A DNA stretch of 64,000 nucleotides from Novosphingobium sp. Its GTDB lineage: Bacteria > Pseudomonadota > Alphaproteobacteria > Sphingomonadales > Sphingomonadaceae. The stretch is from contig JACKKV010000001.1 in the NCBI GenBank assembly GCA_024236235.1, positions 310,001 to 374,000 of the forward strand, written 5' to 3'. Below the pieces are notes generated by a model. That model was given only the letters and a program-made list of their open reading frames with translations, was not told the DNA's origin and searched no databases. Below are positions 9,364 through 16,628 of this stretch, piece by piece. Every line of letters starts with the position of its first letter. Within the stretch, counting starts at the first letter, position 1. The position numbers were made by a program, and so were the translations under genes.

Positions 9364-10290
9364 ATGGAGATGCAGCATACTCCGGAACAATTGGTCGCAG
9401 ACCTGGTCCTGTTGCTCGATATGGAGCCGCGCGGGGCCGATCGGTTTCAGGGCCGACGCGCCAGAGGCGGGGCCGGCCGGGTCTTTGGCGGGCAAGTGAT
9501 CGCCCAGGCGCTGGCTGCGGCTGAACTGACCGTTTGCGAAGATCGATCCGCTCATTCGCTGCATTGCTATTTCCTGCGCGGTGGTAACCGTCAGGCGGCG
9601 ATTGATTACCAGATCCTGCGGGACTTTGACGGGCGCAGCATTTCCAACCGCCGGGTCACCGCCCAGCAGGATGGCAATGTCATCCTCAATCTCACCGCGT
9701 CATTTCACTGCGCTGACGAAGGCTTTTCGCACCAGCAGGTGCCGATGCCGCAGGTCACCCCGCCCGAAGCGCTTGAAGAAGATTTCGTGCGCCGCCGCCG
9801 GCTGGCGAAAAACGGCCTCGAATTCATCCCCGTGGTGCTCAGCCCGGGCCCGATCGACTGGCGTTCGGTCGAACTGGAAGATCGTTTTGCCAGTTCAAAC
9901 TGCGCCGCGCTCAAACACAGCTGGTTTCGGGCCAAGTCCCGCCTGCCTGACGATCCACGGGTCCATCGCGCCGCTCTGGCCTACGCCAGCGACATGCTGC
10001 TGCTCGACACGGCGACGATGCCGCACCCGGTCTCACTTGGCGAACCGTCGATGGTTGCATCGACGATCAATCATTCGGTGTGGTTCCATGCACCGTTCCG
10101 CGCTGACGAATGGCTGCTGTTTCGTTCCGAAAGCCCATGGGCAGGCGGCGCGCGCGGCTTCATCCGGGGCAGCATCTTCAGCCGCGACGGGCGGCTGGTG
10201 GCCAGCGTTGCGCAGGAAGGGCTGTTGCGCGTGCGCGCAGATTGCGAAACGCGCGGCTGCACCGAAGAACAGGCGCTTCACAGCGATTGA
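9364..10290 (+). CDS. tesB: Acyl-CoA thioesterase II
   Basis: A double hot-dog enzyme of 308 residues that hydrolyses acyl-CoA to free acid and CoA. The N-terminal RVFGGQVIAQAL is the first hot-dog helix. The C-terminal half has the TesB catalytic elements: the aspartate in YASDM, the threonine in VASTINHSVWFH and the glutamine in VASVAQEG. The length matches the family. ATGs at 9364 and 9370 are both possible starts. It stands alone between the hppA terminator and an unrelated pair of genes. Confidence 0.93.
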   Translation: MEMQHTPEQLVADLVLLLDMEPRGADRFQGRRARGGAGRVFGGQVIAQALAAAELTVCEDRSAHSLHCYFLRGGNRQAAIDYQILRDFDGRSISNRRVTAQQDGNVILNLTASFHCADEGFSHQQVPMPQVTPPEALEEDFVRRRRLAKNGLEFIPVVLSPGPIDWRSVELEDRFASSNCAALKHSWFRAKSRLPDDPRVHRAALAYASDMLLLDTATMPHPVSLGEPSMVASTINHSVWFHAPFRADEWLLFRSESPWAGGARGFIRGSIFSRDGRLVASVAQEGLLRVRADCETRGCTEEQALHSD

Positions 10291-10398
10291 AGATGGCGTG
10301 AAATTCGCGCCTGCCGCTGTTCGTTAAACTTTCCTTTGCCGCTTGGGGTTAATCCGGTCCGGACAGCGCGATAGCTGTCCCGAGAAAGGTTAACGCGC

Positions 10399-11565
10399 TT
10401 GGCGGCAACGGCACTGCGAACGGACGGCATTCTTCCCGCCCGGCCATCCATGGACGGCTGGGCCAATCCGCTTGCCCTGCACCTGCGCACGCCCGCCGAA
10501 CTGGCGACGGCGGATAACATCGCCCGCTGGGACGCGCTGGCGCGATGCGCCGCCGAACCCAACCCCTTCCTTGAAAGCTGGTATGCGCTGCCCGCCCAGC
10601 GCGCCCTTGACCCCGATGGCGAACTCGCCTGGCTGGTGCTGGAAGGTGACGGGATCATGGCCGGCATCATCCCGCTGCTGCGGCAGGCGCGCTATTATCG
10701 CTATCCCGCTCCCAATCTGACGAACTGGGTGCACGGCAACTGCTTTGTCGGCAGCCCGTTGGTGGCGGCAGGATGCGAACGGCATTTCTGGCGCGCATTG
10801 CTGGACTGGTGCGACCGCCATGCCGGGTGCGGCCTGTTCCTGCATCTCACCCACATGCCGCTGAACGGTCCGCTGCATTCCGCCTTGCTGGCGGTTTGCG
10901 CCGAACAGCGCCGCACCGCACAGCCCGTGCATCACGAAGAACGGGCGATGCTCGCCTCTCCGCTCACCCCGGAACAATACTGGCAGGCCGCGCTGAACGG
11001 CAAACGCCGCAAGGAATTGCGACGGCAGGCAAGCCGCCTGGCCGAAGCCGGGGATGTCCGGTACGAACGGGAGGACGGCTGCACCAATGTCGAGCAATGG
11101 GGTCGCGAATTCCTGGCGCTGGAACTCTCGGGCTGGAAAGGCCGCGAAGGATCGGCGCTTGCGGGTGAGGAAGCGACCATTTCGCTGTTCCTGCATGCCC
11201 TGCAAGGCGCGGCACAGCGGGGCAGGCTGGAACGGCTCACCCTGCGCCTCGATGGCCGTCCGGTCGCCATGCTTGCCAGCTTCATCTGTCCACCCGGCTG
11301 CTTCTCGTTCAAGACCGCTTATGACGAGCGGTACGCGCGCTTCTCGCCCGGTGTCCTGCTGCAGCAGTATAATCTGCAACTGCTGGAGCGCGGGGAGATC
11401 GCCTGGTGCGACAGTTGCGCCAGCGCGAATCATCCGATGATTGACCGGCTGTGGATGGAACGCCGCCCGATTGGCCGGATCAACGTGGCCATCGGCGGGG
11501 CGCTGCGGCGCAGGATCTTCCGCGTCATGGTCCGGGCCGAAACGCGAAAAGGGAAACGGACATGA
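10399..11565 (+). CDS. GNAT/FemAB-like acyltransferase (BioF2-like / CelD type)
   Basis: A protein of 388 residues with the double-GNAT architecture of the Acetyltransf_6 (BioF2-like) group. Supporting stretches are NPFLESWYALPAQ near the N terminus, YWQAALNGKRRKELRRQASRL in the middle, and RLDGRPVAMLASF followed by FKTAYDERYARFSPGVLL, the typical acyl-CoA-binding GNAT segment. Members transfer acyl or aminoacyl groups, but the substrate is unknown. The likely start is TTG at 10399, nine bases after GAGAAAGG; the first ATG (10450) has no such site. The C-terminal tail is strongly basic. Its stop overlaps the next start (ATGA), so the two products are probably made together. Confidence 0.82.
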   Translation: MAATALRTDGILPARPSMDGWANPLALHLRTPAELATADNIARWDALARCAAEPNPFLESWYALPAQRALDPDGELAWLVLEGDGIMAGIIPLLRQARYYRYPAPNLTNWVHGNCFVGSPLVAAGCERHFWRALLDWCDRHAGCGLFLHLTHMPLNGPLHSALLAVCAEQRRTAQPVHHEERAMLASPLTPEQYWQAALNGKRRKELRRQASRLAEAGDVRYEREDGCTNVEQWGREFLALELSGWKGREGSALAGEEATISLFLHALQGAAQRGRLERLTLRLDGRPVAMLASFICPPGCFSFKTAYDERYARFSPGVLLQQYNLQLLERGEIAWCDSCASANHPMIDRLWMERRPIGRINVAIGGALRRRIFRVMVRAETRKGKRT

Positions 11566-12395
11566 GCCTGCTGACTGACCAGTCGCGCGACATCTTCGCA
11601 CGATCCTATCCCGAAGTGCCGCACAAGCTGGCGCACACGCTGCACCGGCACGAGCTGCTGGAATTCGAACCTCTGGCCCGGCTGGCTGAACGCCTGCCCG
11701 AAGGCGGGGTCGAGTACAATCTGGCCGATCTGCCCATTGCGGTGGACGGCAAGCCCGACCGGGGCGATCTTTCGATCGGCGAAATGATCCGCCAGGTCGG
11801 TCGGGCCGGCAGCTGGGCGGTGATCCGCCATATCGAACAGGATCCCGAATATGCGGCACTGCTCAACGAGCTGCTGGACGAGATCGAGCCGCTGGTCGCG
11901 CCCAAAACCGGCCGGATGATAAACCGCGTGGGCTTTATCTTCGTCACCTCTCCCGGCGGGGTCACTCCCTGCCATTTCGATCCCGAGCACAACATCCTGC
12001 TGCAGATCAAGGGATCGAAGGTGATGACCCAGTTTCCGGTCACGGACACGCGCTTTGTCGCGGACGAAGCACATGAATCCTATCACCGGGGCGGCCCGCG
12101 CGAGGTGCCCTGGCGGCCCGAACTGGAAAGCGGCGGCCTAGAGATCGCGATCGGCCCGGGCGAAGGCCTGTTCGTGCCGGTCATGGCCCCGCATTTCGTG
12201 CGCAACGGACCGGAGCCTTCAATCTCGCTGTCAATCACCTGGCGCAGCGAATGGAGCTATGCCGAAGCTGATGCGCGCGCCTTCAACTCCGTGCTGCGGG
12301 GTTGGGGTTTCAACCCGCTCGCGCCGAGACGCTGGCCTGCCAGCAATCGCATGAAGGCGCTGGGCTGGCGCGCGCTGCGCCGCCTGCGTGGATAA
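11562..12395 (+). CDS. Cupin-like (JmjC-type) Fe(II)/2-oxoglutarate hydroxylase candidate
   Basis: A protein of 277 residues with a cupin/JmjC-like core. The sequence shows GGVTPCHFDPEHNILLQIKGSK, with an HxD iron-binding pair, and a distal histidine in PVMAPHFVRNG, together forming the usual facial triad. Enzymes of this family hydroxylate protein side chains or small molecules. Because it is translationally coupled to the acyltransferase, the two may modify the same substrate; this is inference. The C-terminal 30 residues are rich in arginine and tryptophan, possibly for membrane contact. Confidence 0.78.
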   Translation: MSLLTDQSRDIFARSYPEVPHKLAHTLHRHELLEFEPLARLAERLPEGGVEYNLADLPIAVDGKPDRGDLSIGEMIRQVGRAGSWAVIRHIEQDPEYAALLNELLDEIEPLVAPKTGRMINRVGFIFVTSPGGVTPCHFDPEHNILLQIKGSKVMTQFPVTDTRFVADEAHESYHRGGPREVPWRPELESGGLEIAIGPGEGLFVPVMAPHFVRNGPEPSISLSITWRSEWSYAEADARAFNSVLRGWGFNPLAPRRWPASNRMKALGWRALRRLRG

Positions 12396-12401
12396 GCCCC
12401 T

Positions 12402-14351
12402 TCACCCGCCGGGGTGATAGAAATCATAAATCGCGCGGGCCACGCCCGCACTGACGCCGGGCGCACGCTGCAAATCCTCCAGCGCGGCGGCGCGCACCTT
12501 GCCAGCGGTGCCGAAGTGCAGCAGCAGCGCGCGCTTGCGCGCAGGGCCGATGCCGGGGATTTCGTCCAGCGGGCTGGCCTGGATCGCGCGGCTGCGCTTC
12601 TGGCGGTGCGCACCAATCGCAAAGCGATGCGCCTCATCGCGCAATTGCTGGAGATAGAACAGCAGCGGAGAATTGAGCGGCAGCGTCTTCTCTCGCCCGT
12701 CGGGGAAATGAAACACCTCGCGCCCCGCATTGCGATCCGGCCCTTTTGAGACAGCAATCAGCGGCACGTCCTCTATCCCCAGTTCCTCCAGCGTATCGCG
12801 CACGGCGCTCATCTGTCCCTTGCCGCCGTCAATCAGCACCAGATCGGGCCACACGGCCACCCCGCCCGCCTGCCGGTCCCGGTCAGGGTCTTCTTCCAGC
12901 GCCCGGGCGAAACGGCGCTGCATCACCTCGCGCATCATGGCGAAATCGTCATTGCCTTGCGCGCTTTTGATATTGAACTTGCGATACTGGCCTTTCAGGA
13001 AACCCTCCGGTCCGGCCACCACCATGCCGCCTACCGCCTTCGCGCCCTGGATGTGCGAATTGTCGTACACCTCGATCCGCTGCGGTGCCTCACCCAGTTC
13101 CAGGAAATCGGCGAGCTCGCGAAAGATCGCCGCCTTGGCCCCGCGTTCGGCACGGCGGCGTTCCAGCGCCTCGGTTGCGTTGCGGCTGGCCTGCTCAATC
13201 AGCCTGCGCCGCGCGCCGCGCTGCGGCACTGACAGTTCCACCCGGTGTCCGGCTGCCTCGCCCAGCGCCTCTTCCAGCAACGCCGCGTCATCCAGCAGGC
13301 GATCGACCAGTATGGTGCGCGGCGGCGGCACTTCCTCGTAAAACTGGGCCAGCACGCCCGCCAGCACCTCGCCCTCGTTCACATCCTGCGTATGCGTGGG
13401 AAAGAAGGCGCGATGCCCCCAGTTCTGTCCGCCGCGAATGAAAAAGGCCTGTATCGCCACCTGCCCGCGCGCCTCGGCCATCGCGAACACATCGGCATCA
13501 CCAAGCCCCTGGGCATTCACCGCCTGGCTGCCCTGAATGAAAGTGGCTGCGCGCAGGCGGTCGCGCAACATGGCCGCTGTCTCGAAATCCAGAGCTTCGG
13601 CTGCCGCCGCCATCTGCTGTTCGATCTTGCGCTGCACAGCGCTGGATCTTCCGCCGAGGAAATCCTTGGCCTCCTGCACCAGCTCGGCATAGGCGTCGGC
13701 CCCGATCCGCCCGACGCAGGGGGCCGAACAACGCTTGATCTGGTAAAGCAGGCAAGGCCGGTCACGCCGCGCGAAGAAACTGTCCGTGCAACTGCGCAGC
13801 AGGAACAGCTTCTGCAGCGCGTTGATGGTGGTGTTCACGCTGCCCGCGCTGGCGAAGGGGCCATAATAATTGCCTTTGGCGCGCCGCGCGCCGCGATGTT
13901 TCATGATGCGCGGAAAATCATGATCGGCCCGCAGCAGGATGAAGGGGAAGCTCTTGTCGTCACGCAGCAGCACATTGTAGGCGGGGCGAAAGCGCTTGAT
14001 AAGCTGCGCTTCCAGCAGCAGCGCCTCTGCCTCGCTGTTAGTGGTGATGATTTCCATCGCCCGGGTCTGGGCCACCATGCGCTGCAGGCGGATCGGCAGA
14101 CGTTCGACCTGGGTATAATTGGCCACCCGGTTGCGCAGCACCCGCGCCTTGCCGACATAGAGGACATCGCCGCGCGCATCGAGCATGCGATAGACGCCGG
14201 GCCGGGACGGCAGCGTTGCCAGCGTCTCGCGGATCGCGGCCACGCCCGCCGCCAGATCGGGCTGGCTTGACCGCATGGTGTCTGTCGCATGATCCTCGTT
14301 GAAGCGATCGGGCGAAGCGCGGTCGGGTGGGGAAGCAGGTGTGCGGGACAT
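12402..14351 (-). CDS. uvrC: Excinuclease ABC subunit C
   Basis: UvrC makes both incisions around DNA lesions in nucleotide excision repair. Domains in order: a GIY-YIG nuclease at about residues 45-125 (RPGVYRMLDARGDVLYVGKARVLRNRV), a UVR motif binding UvrB (VQRKIEQQMAAAAEALDFETAAMLRDRL), the RNase H-like second nuclease (IEVYDNSHIQGAKAVGGMVV and DLVLIDGGKGQM) and a tandem helix-hairpin-helix at the C terminus (DEIPGIGPARKRALLLHFG). The start at 14351 is chosen; an in-frame ATG at 14387 is also open. It is convergent with the cupin gene, with six bases between the two stops. Confidence 0.95.
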   Translation of the reverse strand: MSRTPASPPDRASPDRFNEDHATDTMRSSQPDLAAGVAAIRETLATLPSRPGVYRMLDARGDVLYVGKARVLRNRVANYTQVERLPIRLQRMVAQTRAMEIITTNSEAEALLLEAQLIKRFRPAYNVLLRDDKSFPFILLRADHDFPRIMKHRGARRAKGNYYGPFASAGSVNTTINALQKLFLLRSCTDSFFARRDRPCLLYQIKRCSAPCVGRIGADAYAELVQEAKDFLGGRSSAVQRKIEQQMAAAAEALDFETAAMLRDRLRAATFIQGSQAVNAQGLGDADVFAMAEARGQVAIQAFFIRGGQNWGHRAFFPTHTQDVNEGEVLAGVLAQFYEEVPPPRTILVDRLLDDAALLEEALGEAAGHRVELSVPQRGARRRLIEQASRNATEALERRRAERGAKAAIFRELADFLELGEAPQRIEVYDNSHIQGAKAVGGMVVAGPEGFLKGQYRKFNIKSAQGNDDFAMMREVMQRRFARALEEDPDRDRQAGGVAVWPDLVLIDGGKGQMSAVRDTLEELGIEDVPLIAVSKGPDRNAGREVFHFPDGREKTLPLNSPLLFYLQQLRDEAHRFAIGAHRQKRSRAIQASPLDEIPGIGPARKRALLLHFGTAGKVRAAALEDLQRAPGVSAGVARAIYDFYHPGG

Positions 14352-14482
14352 CACCGCCAGATAGGCATTTTGGGTGGGCGGCGCCACTCCTGCCGCGATG
14401 CGGCTTTCCTTTGCCTTTTGCGTGTGGCGCGGCTATGGCGCGCGGCCAGACAGGCACAACGGCAAACAGGTATCGGACAAAT

Positions 14483-14728
14483 ATGGCTAAGGAAGAACTC
14501 CTCGAAATGCGCGGCAAGGTGGTGGAATTGCTGCCTAACGCGATGTTCCGGGTAGAGCTCGAAAATGGTCATGAAGTGCTGGGCCACACCGCCGGCAAGA
14601 TGCGCAAGAACCGCATTCGCGTGCTGGTGGGGGACGAAGTACTGTGCGAACTCACCCCCTATGACCTGACCAAGGCGCGCATCACCTATCGCTTCATGCC
14701 CGGTCGGGGCGGTCCCGGCCCCCAATAA
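14483..14728 (+). CDS. infA: Translation initiation factor IF-1
   Basis: A single OB-fold protein of 81 residues, longer than the usual 72 because of the GRGGPGPQ tail. The family core is clear: MAKEELLEMRGKVVELLPNA and DEVLCELTPYDLTKARITYR. It binds the 30S A site during initiation. It opens the conserved infA-maf-RNase-yacG cluster and is divergent from uvrC. Confidence 0.96.
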   Translation: MAKEELLEMRGKVVELLPNAMFRVELENGHEVLGHTAGKMRKNRIRVLVGDEVLCELTPYDLTKARITYRFMPGRGGPGPQ

Positions 14729-14737
14729 GGCAGGCGC

Positions 14738-15313
14738 TTGGCTGCGCCCCGGCTCATCCTTGCCTCCGCCAGCCCGCGTCGGCGCGAATTGCTCGCCCGG
14801 CTGGGGGTTGAGCCTGCGCGCATTGGCGGCGCGGATATCGATGAAACCCCGCTGAAAGGGGAAATTCCGCGTGATTACGCCCGCCGCATGGCTCGCGAGA
14901 AGGCGCAGGCCGCAGCAGACCCTGATGGCTTCGTGCTGGCCGGCGACACGGTGGTGGCGCTTGGCCGGCGCATCCTGCCCAAGGCGGAGGACGAGGCGAC
15001 CGCCCGGCGCTGCCTCGGCCTGCTTTCGGGGCGGCGCCACCGGGTGCTGTCTGCCATCGCCCTGCTGGGGCCGGATGGCACCTTGCGCGAACAGCTGAGC
15101 GAAACCGTGGTCATCTTCAAGCGCCTGAGCGCGGAGGAGACCGAAGCCTATATCGCCAGCGGCGAATGGCACGGCAAGGCGGGCGGCTATGCCATTCAGG
15201 GCAGCGCCGAAGGGCTGATCAGCCGCATTCAGGGTAGCCATTCCGGTGTCGTGGGTCTGCCACTGTTCGAAACGAGGGCGCTGCTCAAGGCGGCGGGCTT
15301 CCCCCTTGGCTGA
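14738..15313 (+). CDS. maf: Maf-type nucleoside triphosphate pyrophosphatase
   Basis: Hydrolyses dTTP/UTP or modified nucleotides to monophosphates. The 191-residue protein has LILASASPRRRELL at the N terminus, the catalytic aspartate in FVLAGDTVVALG, and GKAGGYAIQGSAEGLI, all family hallmarks. It starts with TTG at 14738, with AAGG seven bases upstream, directly after infA. It overlaps the RNase gene by eight bases. Confidence 0.93.
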   Translation: MAAPRLILASASPRRRELLARLGVEPARIGGADIDETPLKGEIPRDYARRMAREKAQAAADPDGFVLAGDTVVALGRRILPKAEDEATARRCLGLLSGRRHRVLSAIALLGPDGTLREQLSETVVIFKRLSAEETEAYIASGEWHGKAGGYAIQGSAEGLISRIQGSHSGVVGLPLFETRALLKAAGFPLG

Positions 15314-16256
15314 ATGGCTGGTCGAGGAAGGCATCGGCGAACATCGCGCGGTGTTGATCGACAAGGGCGAAATTGTCGCCGCCCGGCTTGACTGGCCTGG
15401 CCCCCTGGCTGTCGGCCAGGTGGAAGACGCAGTGCTGATTGCGCGGACCGCAAACTCGCCGCGCGCGACCGCCCGCTTCGCCAATGGTGAAGAGGCGCTG
15501 GTCGATGGCCTGCCGGCCTCCACCAGCGAAGGCCAGGCGCTGCGCCTTATCGTCACCCGCGCCGCGCGATGGGAAGGCCGCAGGTTGAAACGTGCCCAGG
15601 CGCGCCTGACCGGCGACAATCCCCGCCCTGCCCCCACGCTGGCCGAAGCGCTCGACGCGCGGATCGTGCCGCACTTCGCGGGATGGGACGAGCTGTGGGC
15701 CGAGGTGATGCACGGCACGGTCGATTTTCCGGGCGGCTCGCTTTGCATCGAACTCACCAGCGCGCTGACTGCGATCGATGTCGATGGCACGCTGGCGCCG
15801 CGTGCGCTGGCGCTGGCCGCCGTGCCCGCCATTGCCCGCGCCATCCGCCAGTTCGATCTGGCGGGTTCGGTCGTGATCGACTTTCCGACGCTGGAGGCAA
15901 AGGCCGATCGCAAGGCGGTGGATACCGCATTGGCTGCCGCGCTGGCCGGCTGGCCGCATGAACGGACCGGAATGAACGGATTCGGGCTGGTCCAGCTCGT
16001 GGCCCGGCGCGAGCACGCCTCCCTCCCCGAACTGCTGGCGCGATGGCCAGATGCCGCCGCCCGCCTGCTCCTGCGCCGGGCGGAACGGGTGAGCGAAGCC
16101 GGCGCGCTGCTGCTCACCGTCCCTGCCCGCGTCAGGGCCGCCATCCAGCCCGGATGGGAGGCCGAACTCGCCCGCCGGACAGGCCGCCATATCCGCTGGA
16201 ATATCGACGATACGCTTGCACCCGATGGCTGCTTCGCGCAGGCGGTGCCGCCATGA
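15306..16256 (+). CDS. Ribonuclease E/G family protein, short form
   Basis: A 316-residue member of the RNase E/G family. The S1-like region is near residues 30-80 and the catalytic core follows. The two metal-binding aspartates appear to be present in ALTAIDVDG and VVIDFPTLEAKAD. It ends at RTGRHIRWNID, so the zinc-link (CPxC) and the C-terminal part of classical RNase E/G are missing, and it is much shorter than RNase G (about 490 residues). The TTG at 15306 overlaps maf and is the earliest start giving a family-like N terminus. The maf-RNase-yacG order is common in alphaproteobacteria. Its RNA targets are unknown. Confidence 0.8.
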   Translation: MAEWLVEEGIGEHRAVLIDKGEIVAARLDWPGPLAVGQVEDAVLIARTANSPRATARFANGEEALVDGLPASTSEGQALRLIVTRAARWEGRRLKRAQARLTGDNPRPAPTLAEALDARIVPHFAGWDELWAEVMHGTVDFPGGSLCIELTSALTAIDVDGTLAPRALALAAVPAIARAIRQFDLAGSVVIDFPTLEAKADRKAVDTALAAALAGWPHERTGMNGFGLVQLVARREHASLPELLARWPDAAARLLLRRAERVSEAGALLLTVPARVRAAIQPGWEAELARRTGRHIRWNIDDTLAPDGCFAQAVPP

Positions 16257-16432
16257 CCAGTGCCGCCGCCAAGACCCGCCCCTGCCCGATCTGCCGCCGC
16301 CCGCGCAGCCAGGAATTCGCGCCCTTCTGTTCGGCCCGCTGCCGCGATCGCGATCTCGCCAACTGGTTTACCGATGGTTATGCGGTTCCGGGGCGCCCGG
16401 TCGCACCGGATGAGATCGCGCCGGAAGACTGA
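16253..16432 (+). CDS. yacG: DNA gyrase inhibitor YacG (zinc ribbon)
   Basis: A 59-residue protein with four cysteines at residues 11, 14, 26 and 30 (CPIC and CSARC) that form the YacG zinc finger, followed by RDRDLANWFTDGYAVPG. In E. coli YacG binds GyrB and blocks DNA binding. The ATG overlaps the stop of the RNase gene (ATGA), so it is the last gene of the infA cluster before the tRNA. Confidence 0.92.
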   Translation: MTSAAAKTRPCPICRRPRSQEFAPFCSARCRDRDLANWFTDGYAVPGRPVAPDEIAPED

Positions 16433-16532
16433 ACATTGGGGGCGATTACCCCCTTGCCAATATCGGGCGGCTTCGCCATAGGCGGCGCTCCAAACGCTTG
16501 GCAGCCCGTGCATGGGCCGTCGCTCAGCGAAT

Positions 16533-16608
16533 GCCTCGGTAGCTCAGTTGGTAGAGCATGCGACTGAAAATCGCAGTGTCGGTGGTTCGATCCCGCCCCG
16601 AGGCACCA
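16533..16608 (+). tRNA. tRNA-Phe (GAA)
   Basis: The 76-base sequence folds as a cloverleaf: acceptor stem GCCTCGG with CCGAGGC, D loop with AGCTCAGTTGGTAGAGC, anticodon loop CTGAAAA giving anticodon GAA, and T loop GGTTCGATCCC. The discriminator A and CCA are encoded. It follows yacG, the normal location in this group. Confidence 0.97.
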
Positions 16609-16628
16609 TTTTTCCCAACCCGATTCAG

